Below, piece after piece: positions 28,050-37,196 of a stretch of DNA of 64,000 nucleotides (positions within the stretch are counted from its first letter, which is position 1; every line of letters begins with the position of its first letter). This DNA comes from Methylobacterium hispanicum (lineage in GTDB: Bacteria; Pseudomonadota; Alphaproteobacteria; Rhizobiales; Beijerinckiaceae). The stretch lies in the NCBI RefSeq assembly GCF_022179285.1, contig NZ_BPQO01000003.1:62001-126000 (forward strand), written 5' to 3'. The notes below the pieces were generated by a model. The model searched no databases. It saw only the letters and a list, made by a program, of their open reading frames with translations, and had not been told where the DNA came from. The position numbers and the translations under genes are program-made.

Positions 28050-31000
28050 CTACCACTCCCACTCGGCGCCGACGCCGAGGCTGGTGCGGCCGTCGCTGCC
28101 GGCCTCGCCCTGGACCTTCACCCGGCGCGTCACGTCGTAGTTGATCACCGCGCCCGTGTCGGCGGGCTTGGCGCCGGCCTTCACGCCGACGCTGAGCCGG
28201 TCCGAGAGGTAGCGCGAGGCGCCGACCGCCGGGCCGCCGCTGGTGCCGGTCGAGACGTCGAGGCTGTCGAGGCCGAGCCCCTTGCGGGCCGCCTCGAACA
28301 CGTCCGGGCCCCCCGCCCCGCCGGAGAGCTGCGACACGGCCTGGGCCAGCTGCAGCGCCTGGAACGGCGACAGGCTGCCCGAGGCCTTCTTGAAGAGGAG
28401 CCGCGACAGCACCTCGTCCTGCGGCAGGGTCGGGTCCGACGAGATCTCGAAGGCGGGCTGGTTGGCCGGGCCCGTCACCGCGATGCGGGCCGTGATGTCG
28501 GTGGCCTTGGTCTCGGCCAGGAAGTCGAGGTCCGGCCGGGTCAATTCGCCCCCGAAGGTCAGGCGCCCGCGGGTGAAGTCGAGGCGCTGGCCGATGATCT
28601 GCAGCCGCCCGCGGCGCATCTCGAAGGCGCCGGTCGCCCCTGGATCCCGCGAGGAGCCGGTGACGCGCAAGCTCCCGCCGAGCTCGGCGTCGATGCCGCG
28701 GCCCCGCACGAAGATGCGGTTCGGCGCCTCCACGCGCACGTCGAGGGTGGCGTCGAAGGGCGCCGCGGCCCGGCCCCGCTTGCCCGCGGCGGGCTGGCGC
28801 ACCTGCGGCCGGCTGGCGAGGCGGGCCCGCACCTCCGGCGTGGTGTTGACCCGCCGCGTGCCCGGCAGCGGCTTCACGGTCGCGGGGAGGCGGTCGGGCA
28901 CCGAGACCTCGACCGAGGCGAGATCGACCCGGCCGGTGATGGTCGGCCGCTGCGCCAGCGGTCCGCTCAAGGAGAGGTCGAGCCCCGCCACCGCGGTGAC
29001 GAGGGGGCTCGATACCAGCTCGGCGTTGCGCCCGGCGATGCGAAGGCTGCCCGGGAAGCCCCGGGCCGGCTCCAGCGCGACGCGGCCCTCGGCGCTGAGC
29101 GTGCCGCCGTTGCGGGTCGCGGCAGTCAGGCGTTCCAGCACGATCGTGTCGCCGCGCCCGACCGCCCGACCCTGGATGTCGGTGAGACGGATGCCCTGGA
29201 GCGGGTCGGTGAAGCTGCCGCCCGAGAGCGTCGCCGCGCCCTCGGCCCGGGGCGCGGCCGGCGTGCCGCCGACCCGGGCATCGATCGCCACGCGCCCGCC
29301 GACCCGCTGCCCGGTGGCGCTGAGCAGGCTGTTGGCGAGCGCCGCGTCGAGGGTGCCGCGGGCGGTGAGCGCCAGGGCCTCGTCGGGATCGACCGGCAGC
29401 GAGCCGCCGAGCGCGAGGTCCGCGCCGCGGCCCGCGCTGACCCGGCCGTCAATGCCGATCCGGCCGTCACTGAGGGTGCCGGAGGCGCGCGCCTCGACCG
29501 GCGGCAGGCCGGCCCGGCGGGTCTCGGGCGTCACCACCCGGGCGAGGTTCAGGCTGTAGCGGCCGCTCGGCCGCTCCGGCGTGCCGGCGAGGTCGGCCTC
29601 GCCGTCGAGGGTGCCGGAGATCTGGAGCTTCGGGCTGGCGATCCGGGCGAGCGCCAGCGGCAGGGCCTTGATGCCAACCTTCAGGTCGAGGGCGTCGCGG
29701 CCCGCCCGGCCGGCGAGCGAGAGGCGACCCGAGCCCGCCGCCACCGCGAGGCTGTCCACCGCGACCGCGCCGTCCGCGAAGGTGAGCGTGGCGGGCACGG
29801 CGAGCGCCAGCCGGTCGGCCCCGCGCGCCGCGCTGAAGCGGGCGAGCGCGAGCCGCAGCGGCGGGCCCGGCATCAGCCGGGCGGCGCCGTCGAGGTCGAA
29901 GCCGCGGGCCTTGGCCGCGAGCACGAGGTCGGTCGCCTGGGGCCCGCCGGTCGCGGTCAGGCGGACCGTGTCGAGGCTCTCGCCCGCCGCGGTCAGCCGG
30001 TCCGCCTCGAGCCGCCCGTCGAGGCGCGGCGCGGCACGCAGGTCCGAGCCCGCGAGGTCGGCGTCGAGCCGGGCGAGGCCGATCTCCCCGGCGCGGATCT
30101 GCGCCGCGCGCGCCTTCAGCGCCGCGTCCTGGCGGCCACCCGCGCGGGAGAGCGCGACGTCGGCCTCCAGGCTGCCGCCGAGGCGGGTCAGCGCCAGGGC
30201 CGAGAGGTCGTCGAGGTCGCCGGCCTTCAGCGCGAGCTTGCCGTCCGCCAGCCAGGAATCCGCGGCGAGCCGGCCCTGCCCTGCGACGCTCACCGAGCCG
30301 AGGCCGAGATCGAGCCGGTCGAGCTGCCAGTCGGCGCCCGCCCGGGCGAGGTGGAGGCCGCCCGCGAGCGGCTTGCCGCCGACGCTGCCGGCGAGCTTGA
30401 GGTTGGCGTCCGCCTGGCCCAGCGCGTCCGTGACGGTGGCGTCGGCGCGCAAGGCCCGGATCGGGCGCCCGAGCGCGCTCGCCTCCGGGGCCTCGATCAC
30501 GGCGGCGAGGTTCGGGCGCTCCAGGGTGCCGGTGAGCCGGCCCGACAGGGTGGCCCGGCCGCCGAGCCGCTCGTCGAGCCCGGAGAGGTCCTTCAGGTCG
30601 ATGTCGGCCCGCGCGTCGGCGAGCCGCGCGGTGGCGCGGCCCTCCAGCCGGGCGATCAGGCGCGCGCCTTCGAGCCGCACCGCCTCGAAGCCGTAGCCGT
30701 CGTAGACGGTCGAGAGCCGGCCGGTGAAGCGGGGCGTCTCGCCGATCAGCCGGTCGAGCACCGGCTCGCCCAGCGCAAGGTCGCCCGCGCGCAGGTCCAC
30801 GTCGGCCGAGACCGCCCGGCGGGCCGGGTCGCCGCCGAGCTTGGCCGTGCCCGCGAGGCTGCCCGCGAGGCGCCGCCCGGCGATCCCTGAGAAGGCCGAG
30901 ACGTCGCCGAGCCGTCCCTCCGCCATGCCCGAGAGCGTGTTGCGGCCGATCCGCCCCGCATAGGTCGCGGCGAGCGTCGGCGCCTCCAGGGCGAGGCGCG

Positions 31001-32405
31001 AGACGGTGAGCACGTTGTCGGGGTCGAGGCTGCCGGCGAAATCGAGGGCGGCCCGTCCGCCGATCGCCCGCTGCAGGGCCGGGTCGGCGAGCGCCAAGCC
31101 CTCCACCCGCGCGTCGGCGGAGAGCGCGAAGCGCTGCGCGTCGGCGGGCTCGGCCCGGATGTTCGCCTCGACCCGGTCGAGCGCGCTGTCCTCCGCGCGC
31201 AGGCCCGCGGCGCGCAGCGTACCCAGCACCTTCGGCCGGCCGAGCGGGCCCTTGAGGCTCGCGTCGAGCACCAGCGTGCGGATCTCGGCCCGCTCGGTCC
31301 TGGTGACGTCGCCCTCGGTCGGCACCGCGCGGGCCTGGAGCAGGAAGTCGGCGTTGCGCGCCGCGTCCAGGCTGCCGCGGGCCTCCAGCCGCGCGGTGCG
31401 GGAGGCGAGTTCGAGCCGGTCGATCCGCAGCGCCCCGCTGTCGGCGAAGCCGATGGCCCCGTCGAGCTTCGTCGTGCCGGCGAAGACCGCCGCGGCCGGT
31501 CCGGGCAGCAGGCCCTCGACCCGGGCGGCGAGGTCGAGGCCGAGGCGCCGCTCCGCCCCGACCCGGGAGATCCGGGCGCCGCCCTTGGCGCCGATGCCCT
31601 CGCCCGCGTCGAAGTTCAGGCGGGCGTTCCAGGCGTCGAGGGTGCCGCGCCCGTCGAGGTCGAGCGCGACCGGCGGCTCGCCCGGCACGTTCAGGCCCCG
31701 CGAGAGCAGGCCGCCCGCGGGCTCGCTCAGCACGGTCTTGATCTCCAGCCGCTCGCCCTGCGGCACGAAGAGCAGGCGGGCCGCGAAGCTGCCGCCCGCG
31801 TCGAGCCGGTTGACGCTGAGATCCAGGTCGAGCCCCTCGGCCGGGTTGCCGAGACGGACCTTGCCGCTCGCCGCGAGCCGGGCGTTCTGGCCGGCGACGG
31901 GTTCGGCCAGGGCCAGCTCGTCGAGGCGAAACCCCTTCACCTCGATCTTCACGGGCAGGTCCGGCAGCAGGGTGCCGTCGGGTTCCTCGGTCGGCGGGTG
32001 GGCGGCGGGGATCGGGCGGCGCAGCACCGCGATCTTCCCGATCTCCAGGCTGTCCACCTCCAGGCGGCCCGACAGCAGGGCGAGCCGCCGCCAGACGATG
32101 CGGGCGCGGTCGAGCCGCAGCCAGACGCCGTCGCGGTCGCTGATCGCCACGTCGCGGATGGTGGCATCCGAGGAGAGCGCCCCATCGACCGCGCCGATCG
32201 CGACCCGGGAGGACGGGGTGGAGAGGGCCTTGGAGAGGAGGCCGCCGAGGACAGATTTCTCGCCCTCGTCGGCCGCGCGGGTGGGCGTGACGGGGCCGGA
32301 GAGAGTCAGGACCAGAAGGCCCGCGACGGCGACCACCCACACCCTCCCCCGCAGAGGGGGGAGGGAGAGCCGCGGGGGCCGTCCGAAAGACCTCGAAAGC
32401 ACCAT
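28050..32405 (-). CDS. tamB: translocation and assembly module protein TamB-like
   Basis: 1451 residues. An N-terminal hydrophobic segment (VWVVAVAGLLVLTLSG) anchors it in the inner membrane. A very long beta-repeat periplasmic region follows. The C-terminal DUF490/TamB domain includes LDFLAETKATDITARIAVTG and EVLSRLLFKKASGSLSPFQALQLAQ, ending VNYDVTRRVKVQGEAG-type strands and a terminal EWEW. TamB bridges the envelope to TamA and helps move phospholipids or outer-membrane proteins. Its ATG overlaps the tamA stop by one base. The first 20 or so residues are encoded partly by a REP-like palindrome. Confidence 0.9.
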   Translation of the reverse strand: MVLSRSFGRPPRLSLPPLRGRVWVVAVAGLLVLTLSGPVTPTRAADEGEKSVLGGLLSKALSTPSSRVAIGAVDGALSSDATIRDVAISDRDGVWLRLDRARIVWRRLALLSGRLEVDSLEIGKIAVLRRPIPAAHPPTEEPDGTLLPDLPVKIEVKGFRLDELALAEPVAGQNARLAASGKVRLGNPAEGLDLDLSVNRLDAGGSFAARLLFVPQGERLEIKTVLSEPAGGLLSRGLNVPGEPPVALDLDGRGTLDAWNARLNFDAGEGIGAKGGARISRVGAERRLGLDLAARVEGLLPGPAAAVFAGTTKLDGAIGFADSGALRIDRLELASRTARLEARGSLDAARNADFLLQARAVPTEGDVTRTERAEIRTLVLDASLKGPLGRPKVLGTLRAAGLRAEDSALDRVEANIRAEPADAQRFALSADARVEGLALADPALQRAIGGRAALDFAGSLDPDNVLTVSRLALEAPTLAATYAGRIGRNTLSGMAEGRLGDVSAFSGIAGRRLAGSLAGTAKLGGDPARRAVSADVDLRAGDLALGEPVLDRLIGETPRFTGRLSTVYDGYGFEAVRLEGARLIARLEGRATARLADARADIDLKDLSGLDERLGGRATLSGRLTGTLERPNLAAVIEAPEASALGRPIRALRADATVTDALGQADANLKLAGSVGGKPLAGGLHLARAGADWQLDRLDLGLGSVSVAGQGRLAADSWLADGKLALKAGDLDDLSALALTRLGGSLEADVALSRAGGRQDAALKARAAQIRAGEIGLARLDADLAGSDLRAAPRLDGRLEADRLTAAGESLDTVRLTATGGPQATDLVLAAKARGFDLDGAARLMPGPPLRLALARFSAARGADRLALAVPATLTFADGAVAVDSLAVAAGSGRLSLAGRAGRDALDLKVGIKALPLALARIASPKLQISGTLDGEADLAGTPERPSGRYSLNLARVVTPETRRAGLPPVEARASGTLSDGRIGIDGRVSAGRGADLALGGSLPVDPDEALALTARGTLDAALANSLLSATGQRVGGRVAIDARVGGTPAAPRAEGAATLSGGSFTDPLQGIRLTDIQGRAVGRGDTIVLERLTAATRNGGTLSAEGRVALEPARGFPGSLRIAGRNAELVSSPLVTAVAGLDLSLSGPLAQRPTITGRVDLASVEVSVPDRLPATVKPLPGTRRVNTTPEVRARLASRPQVRQPAAGKRGRAAAPFDATLDVRVEAPNRIFVRGRGIDAELGGSLRVTGSSRDPGATGAFEMRRGRLQIIGQRLDFTRGRLTFGGELTRPDLDFLAETKATDITARIAVTGPANQPAFEISSDPTLPQDEVLSRLLFKKASGSLSPFQALQLAQAVSQLSGGAGGPDVFEAARKGLGLDSLDVSTGTSGGPAVGASRYLSDRLSVGVKAGAKPADTGAVINYDVTRRVKVQGEAGSDGRTSLGVGAEWEW
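32342..32365. repeat. REP-like palindrome inside the tamB N-terminus
   Basis: CCCTCCCCC-GCAGAG-GGGGGAGGG, identical to 61689-61712, which is intergenic. Here it encodes part of the N-terminal segment before the membrane anchor. Confidence 0.8.
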
Positions 32406-34414
32406 CAGAACGCCTGTCCCAGGCTGATGTAGAGGGCGGCCGGGGGCTCGTGGTATCCCTTGATCCGGTCGAGCGGGAAGGCGACGTCGACACGGATCGG
32501 GCCGATGCCGGTGTAGTAGCGAAGCCCCAGGCCCACCGACGTGCGGATGCGCTCGTCGAAGTTGGGCAGCGAGCCGGCGAACGCCGTGCCGGCGTCGAAG
32601 AACGGCACCACGCCGATCGTGTCCGTGACCTTGATGCGGGCCTCGAGCGAGGCCTCCAGCAGGCTCTTGCCGCCGACCGGCAGGCCGAAGGGACCGCGCG
32701 GCCCGAGCGTGCGATAGGGAAAGCCGCGCACCGAGCCGCCGCCGCCCGCGAAGAAACGGATGTTGGCCGGGATCTCCTCCAGCGAGGCCCCGGAGATCGA
32801 GCCGAAGCCGAGGCGGCCGGCGAGCACGTAGCGGGCATCCTCGTCGAGCGCCCAGTAGGTCGCCCCTTGAGCCTTCGCCACGAAGATCGACGGATCGGAG
32901 CCGAGGAAGCCCGCGTAGGGGGTGGCGGAGGCCGTGAGCCGCACGCCCCGGGTCGGGTCGAGCAGGCTGTCGGTCGAGTCGTAGGCGACCGAGGCGCCGA
33001 CCCCCACCAGCCGGTAATCGACCTTGCCGAGCGCGTCCTGCGAGCGGCCGGCCTGCCCCTCGATGCCGAGTTGCGCGAAGAACGTGTCGGAGAAGCGCTG
33101 GCGCAGGCCCACCGTACCGCCGCCCGCATCGACCACGTAGCTCTGCTGCGCCTCGCGGCCCGCGAAGGCGCTCATCACGAGGTCGGTGCGCGAGCCCCAG
33201 AGCGCGGGCTTCACGAAGGTCGCGCCGAGCCGCCCGCCGAGGCCGTTGGAGTCGATCCCCGCGAGCTTGCGCTGGCGCGCGTAGAGGTCGTTGCCGAGGT
33301 AGTAGACGTCGGCGTCGAGCCGCAGCGTCTCGCCCCCGCCGAACAGGTTGCGGTTGGTGTAGGTCGCCCGCACGCCGGGCCCGTCGACGGTCGAGTAGCG
33401 GGCCGACACGCCGACGAGGTTCCGCGGCCGCTCGGTGAGATCCACGAAGATCGGCAGGTTGCCCTCGGCATCGAGCGCCTCGCCCTCGCGTACCCGGACC
33501 GAGCCCAGAGCCTCGATCTTCGCGAGTGATCGGCGCATGTCGGCGAGCGCCTTGGGCGAATAGGGGTCGCCCGGCTCGGTGTAGATGAAGGAGCGGATGA
33601 CCGCCGGATCGACGCCCTCGGCGCCCCGCACCGCGACCGGCCCGAGCCCCGCCTTCGGGCCGGCATCGAGCGTCAGCGTCACGTCCATCGCGCGCGCGGC
33701 GTCGTCCACCACGGGGTCGCGCCGGACCACCTTGGCGAAGGGGTGGCCGAGCCCGCGCAGGCGATCGACGACCGCCGCCTCGCGGGCGAGCACCGTGGCC
33801 GAGCGGGCCGGGGTGTCGGGATCGACCCGGGTCAGGCGCTCGGGGATCAGCTCGGCGGGCAGCGGCCGGCCCGCCGGATCCAGCACCGCGACACGGCGCA
33901 GGTGGTAGAGCGGGCCCGGATCGACCGCGATCTTCACCGGCACGAGCGCCCGGCCGCGCTCGATCTCCGCCGCGCGGGCGGCCCGGTCCAGCGAGGCCTC
34001 GCCGGAGAGCGTGACGTCGCCGACCCGCACCGCGGCCCGGCCCGCGTAGTAGCCGTAGCCCTCCAGCACCTCGGGGAGCTTGCGCAGGTCCGCCTCGCCG
34101 CGGCGCGCCAGCCCCTCCCCGTCCGGGGGCGGCTCGCGGCGGAGCTTGTACAGGCTGGAGGCGTCCTGCAGGGCGGTGACGAGGGCGTCGTCGTCCGCGC
34201 CGCGCACCTTCACGTCGTAGGGCAGCGCCGTGGCGGAGGGTTGGAGCGGCGCCTCGCTATCGCCGAACAGCCCGAACAGGTCGAAGGCGGCTGCCGGTGC
34301 CGGGCCGCCGAGGGCGGCCGCCAGCCCGGCCCACAGGCCCGCCCGCGCGAGCCACGCGCCGGCCTGCCCGCCGGCCGAGGCCCGGGGATCGCACGGGGGT
34401 GGGCGGCTCCTCAC
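32405..34414 (-). CDS. tamA: Omp85-family outer-membrane protein TamA-like
   Basis: About 669 residues with the GTG at 34414; the frame is open further upstream and the start is uncertain. The signal peptide is LARAGLWAGLAAALGG to PAPAAAFDLF. POTRA domains follow (DVKVRGADDDALVTALQDAS; PLYHLRRVAVLDPAGRPL; AVRGAEGVDPAVIRSFIYTEPGDPYSP). The C-terminal D15 beta-barrel includes GGGGSVRGFPYRTLGP and ends GIGPIRVDVAFPLDR ... YISLGQAF with the terminal Phe of outer-membrane proteins. TamA is the outer-membrane partner of TamB; the two genes are overlapped (TGATG). Confidence 0.9.
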   Translation of the reverse strand: MRSRPPPCDPRASAGGQAGAWLARAGLWAGLAAALGGPAPAAAFDLFGLFGDSEAPLQPSATALPYDVKVRGADDDALVTALQDASSLYKLRREPPPDGEGLARRGEADLRKLPEVLEGYGYYAGRAAVRVGDVTLSGEASLDRAARAAEIERGRALVPVKIAVDPGPLYHLRRVAVLDPAGRPLPAELIPERLTRVDPDTPARSATVLAREAAVVDRLRGLGHPFAKVVRRDPVVDDAARAMDVTLTLDAGPKAGLGPVAVRGAEGVDPAVIRSFIYTEPGDPYSPKALADMRRSLAKIEALGSVRVREGEALDAEGNLPIFVDLTERPRNLVGVSARYSTVDGPGVRATYTNRNLFGGGETLRLDADVYYLGNDLYARQRKLAGIDSNGLGGRLGATFVKPALWGSRTDLVMSAFAGREAQQSYVVDAGGGTVGLRQRFSDTFFAQLGIEGQAGRSQDALGKVDYRLVGVGASVAYDSTDSLLDPTRGVRLTASATPYAGFLGSDPSIFVAKAQGATYWALDEDARYVLAGRLGFGSISGASLEEIPANIRFFAGGGGSVRGFPYRTLGPRGPFGLPVGGKSLLEASLEARIKVTDTIGVVPFFDAGTAFAGSLPNFDERIRTSVGLGLRYYTGIGPIRVDVAFPLDRIKGYHEPPAALYISLGQAF

Positions 34415-35217
34415 GCGGGGCGCGACCGCGTGCCTCCCGGCGCGCGCGCGGTCGCGCGGCGCGGTGCGTTCGAGACGCGTCCGAACGGGCCGGAACCCGG
34501 CGATGCGGTCGTCATGGTTGAAGCCCCCCGCTTCAGGTGCCGGCCCGGCACGGCGGCTCCGGGCGAGCGGGACCGCGGACGGGCCGCGACCGGGAGACCG
34601 GAGGGGGCGGGCGCGAGCCCCACCGATCCCCCCGCAGGCCCCCACCCGCGAATGGGCAAGCCTAGCCGCACGGGCCCGGCCCGGCAACCTCAAGGGTCCC
34701 GGCACGGTGTCGCGGGGCGCGCCGGGGCCGTTCGCGCGTCTCGTCGCGCAGGGGTTCGCCACGCATTCCGCACAGGGTCGTCCACAGGCTGGCGCGCCGC
34801 CCGGCACGCGGCGGAGGGATGCCTGGGCTGCACCGGAGGGCGCGCCGCGACCTTGCCGGATCGGGTACGACACCCTACCTCAGGCAGCGTCCGGATCGAC
34901 GGCCCGACGCGCGAGCCTGGCTCCGCGGTCCGGGCCGGAGCGGCTCTCACGCGCCGCGATGACCGGCCCGGTTGAGGTATTTCGGCATCCGTCACGAAAA
35001 CTTTCGTCGGAAGGACGACAAATGTTACCGAAGCGGGCCCTTGCGGGCGCCGACGTCGGTTGCATCGGGCGGACGCATCGGTCATTGGCGGTCCGTCCCA
35101 ATCCGAGAACGGCCCGAGCCCGAGGCTCGCGGTCCGCACCCGTCGTCCAGCCCGACCGAACCGGTCCGGTGGGGCTGGACGGAAGCACGACATCGAACAC
35201 CGAACGAGAAAGGCCAG
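34415..35217. other. 803-bp region without a confident gene
   Basis: The tamA frame remains open on the minus strand up to about 34873 but shows no convincing start, ribosome site or conserved protein, so it is probably untranslated. The right third (34970-35050) is less GC-rich and likely carries the promoter of the DUF6481 gene. Confidence 0.5.
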
Positions 35218-35598
35218 ATGAGCGCATTCGACTACAGGAACTTCGACGACCGCCGCCAGAACTCCGCCAACGCCAAGGCCGCCCTGCTGGCCAAGTTCAA
35301 GGCCCGCCCGCCGGCCGACGACCCGGAGGTCCGGGCCAAGGCCGAGGCCCGCGCCGCGGTCACGCGCGCCCGTGAGGAGCGCACCCGCGAGCGCGAGGCT
35401 GCCCGCGTCGCCGCCGAGTTGAAGGCCGCGGAGGAGAAGCGCGCCCGCGAGGAGGCGGAACTCGCCGCCCAGATCGCCCGCGAGCAGGCCGAGGCGCAGG
35501 CCCTGCAGGAGCGCAAGGCCGCCGAGCTCAACGCCAAGAAGGAAGCGCGTGACGCCCGCTACGCCGCCCGCAAGGCCAAGGCGAAGGTGAAGCGCTGA
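35218..35598 (+). CDS. DUF6481-type coiled-coil protein, copy 2
   Basis: 126 residues starting MSAFDYRNFDDRRQNSANAK. Residues 30-110 are continuous charged helix (AREERTREREAARVAAELKA), and the C-terminus RDARYAARKAKAKVKR is basic, matching the protein at 10780-11142 (RDARFAARKAKARR). The shared RPGADDP/RPPADDP turn shows they are paralogues. Function is unknown. It stands alone, with its own promoter region. Confidence 0.85.
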   Translation: MSAFDYRNFDDRRQNSANAKAALLAKFKARPPADDPEVRAKAEARAAVTRAREERTREREAARVAAELKAAEEKRAREEAELAAQIAREQAEAQALQERKAAELNAKKEARDARYAARKAKAKVKR

Positions 35599-35712
35599 GA
35601 CGGCGCGGCCCTCGGGCCGCCGCCCCGGTACCGGATCGACGATCCATCGACGCCGTCCGCGCCCCCGGCGCGGGCGGCGTCGCCATGTCGGGCCTCCGCC
35701 GGCCGGCTCCCC

Positions 35713-35750
35713 TGGCGCAGGGATCCCCTTGGCGCAGGGATCCCCTTGGC
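35713..35750. repeat. 17-bp tandem repeat
   Basis: Two full copies and a partial third of GGCGCAGGGATCCCCTT, in the gap between the DUF6481 gene and the small exported protein gene. Confidence 0.85.
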
Positions 35751-35803
35751 GCGCGGCCGGCGCGTTCCATGTGCTCGTCTCCCGACCCACGCGGAATCGA
35801 GCG

Positions 35804-36094
35804 ATGCGCCGCCTGCTCCCTACGCTTCCGATGCTCCTCGTCGCGCTCCCGGCCATGGCCCAGGGGCCGGCCGGCGCGGTTCCGGCCTGCGAGAACCTCG
35901 TGGCCCTGCGCCAGCTCGCCGCACGCGCGGGCGAGGACCGGGTGCGCGCCGCGGCGCAGGTCTCCAGTCAGCCCGGCTGCCGTCTGGTCCCGCGCGACGC
36001 GGTCGGGGCGGTCGAGCACCGCGCGATGGTGGGCGGCGCGCCCTACGAATGCCTCGCTCTGGCGACGGGCGGCTGCCTGTGGGTGATGCCCTGA
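35804..36094 (+). CDS. small exported Cys-containing protein
   Basis: 96 residues from the ATG at 35804. The signal peptide is MRRLLPTLPMLLVALPAMAQ. The mature part has four cysteines (ACENLV, GCRLVP, YECLAL, GGCLWV) spaced as for two disulfides. No family recognised. A longer frame upstream runs through the tandem repeat and is not favoured. Confidence 0.65.
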   Translation: MRRLLPTLPMLLVALPAMAQGPAGAVPACENLVALRQLAARAGEDRVRAAAQVSSQPGCRLVPRDAVGAVEHRAMVGGAPYECLALATGGCLWVMP

Positions 36095-36435
36095 GGGGGC
36101 GCCCTCCACCGGTTCGGAGCCTCCGGACTGGGCGGTCAGCGCGAAAAAATCCAGAGACCGCACGGTTTTCAATGGGTTGCGGAGCTTTGCTGGTGCGCGG
36201 CCTCAGGATTCGCTCGACGGGTGAAAAGGCGTTCCTATACCAAGGGATGGCGCGGATCGTTGATGCGGCGCATGATCTGGTGCGCGATCGTCGCGGAGGT
36301 CGTCGAGCCGGGGCACGGCGCCGTCGCTCGCGCGCGAGGTCTCAGGATCGGGCCGGCTCCGCTTCCTCCGAGGCCGGGGCGCACTATTGTTCCGGGCATC
36401 GGCCCGCACGGGGCCGCAGGGAGGTGATCCGTACG
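36095..36435. other. 341-bp gap, no gene seen
   Basis: No frame here combines a start, a ribosome site and plausible composition. A strong Shine-Dalgarno for the next gene (GGGAGGTGAT) lies at its right end. Confidence 0.5.
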
Positions 36436-36666
36436 ATGGCCAGCACGCGCGCGATGATCGGGGCCTGTCTCGGGATGACGCTGGCGGCGCTCGCCGCGGA
36501 CGGGGCGCGGGCGGAGCCGCCGATCCGCGGGCCGCAGGACGCCGCCTGCCGCAACGAGGCCCGGGGCCGGGTGTTCTCGGCGCCCAATCCGCGCGGCCTG
36601 GAGCCCGAGGCGCTGGGCCGGCAGATCTACCACGCCTGCATGCGCCGGGCGAAGCACCGCCGCTAG
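36436..36666 (+). CDS. small exported protein, unknown
   Basis: 76 residues. It has a strong ribosome site and a signal peptide (MASTRAMIGACLGMTLAALA, cut after ARA near residue 26). The mature part has two Cys (AACRNEAR and HACMRRA), probably one disulfide. No family recognised. Confidence 0.65.
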   Translation: MASTRAMIGACLGMTLAALAADGARAEPPIRGPQDAACRNEARGRVFSAPNPRGLEPEALGRQIYHACMRRAKHRR

Positions 36667-36706
36667 GGCATCGTCCGATATCCGGGCCCCGCCGCGCGGC
36701 CCGCGC

Positions 36707-37003
36707 TCAGGCCCGCGCGCGACGGGCGCCGGCGAGATCGATCAGGTTGGACGGCCGGGGCAGGAAGGCGACGCCGAGGCAATCGTCCCGCCGCCAGACC
36801 ACCCGGACGCGCCGCACCTCGTCGCGCAGCGGAATCGCGAGATCGATCTCGTCGGGGAGCGGCACGGCACCGCTGAAATCCAGGCGCGCGCCCTCGGCGC
36901 TGAGGTTGCGGATGCGGCAGGACAGCGTCTGCGCACCGTGGTTGAAGGTGATCGCGCCGCCGAGGAATGTCCGGCTCCGCCCCTGCCGTCGCCGCTCGCT
37001 CAT
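36707..37003 (-). CDS. PilZ-domain protein
   Basis: 98 residues, a stand-alone PilZ domain. The c-di-GMP-binding elements are present: an Arg-rich N-terminus (SERRRQGRSRTFLGGAI, R-x3-R type) and NLSAEGARLDF (the D/N-x-S-x2-G motif). It is probably a cytoplasmic c-di-GMP effector for motility or exopolysaccharide. A TTAA-N7-TTAG sequence 76-90 bp upstream resembles a CtrA box. Confidence 0.85.
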   Translation of the reverse strand: MSERRRQGRSRTFLGGAITFNHGAQTLSCRIRNLSAEGARLDFSGAVPLPDEIDLAIPLRDEVRRVRVVWRRDDCLGVAFLPRPSNLIDLAGARRARA

Positions 37004-37078
37004 GTCATCTCCTTCCGTGTCCGACGATCATCTCAGGTCGGAACGCGCCTGGGAAGGAATTCGCAGTCCGATCTGCCG

Positions 37079-37093
37079 TTAAAGCGCGGTTAG
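37079..37093 (-). promoter_or_regulatory. CtrA-like box upstream of the PilZ gene
   Basis: TTAA-N7-TTAG, one mismatch from the alphaproteobacterial CtrA consensus TTAA-N7-TTAA. It lies 76-90 bp upstream of the PilZ ATG. A single short match, so weak. Confidence 0.3.
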
Positions 37094-37124
37094 GCTTAAC
37101 GCGGCGGGGTTCCGGACGTGCGAA

Positions 37125-37156
37125 GGGGCCGGCGATCCTCTCGGATCGCCGGCCCC
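37125..37156 (-). terminator. hairpin terminator after glnII
   Basis: A perfect 14-bp stem (GGGGCCGGCGATCC and its complement) with loop TCTC, 41 bp past the glnII stop. A short TTCG tail replaces a proper T run. Confidence 0.65.
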
Positions 37157-37196
37157 TCGGGACCGTCGGGGTGCGGCGGGGAGGCCGCCGCGTGGA

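Noticed and set aside
29467..33129. A 1220-residue open frame on the minus strand in another frame of tamA/tamB
   Set aside because: The overlapping TamA and TamB frames carry POTRA, D15 and DUF490 features; this one has only high-GC composition.
34415..34873. N-terminal extension of TamA to an upstream ATG (822 residues)
   Set aside because: The added 150 residues are Arg/Pro/Gly-rich with no conserved features, and would put the signal peptide deep inside the protein.
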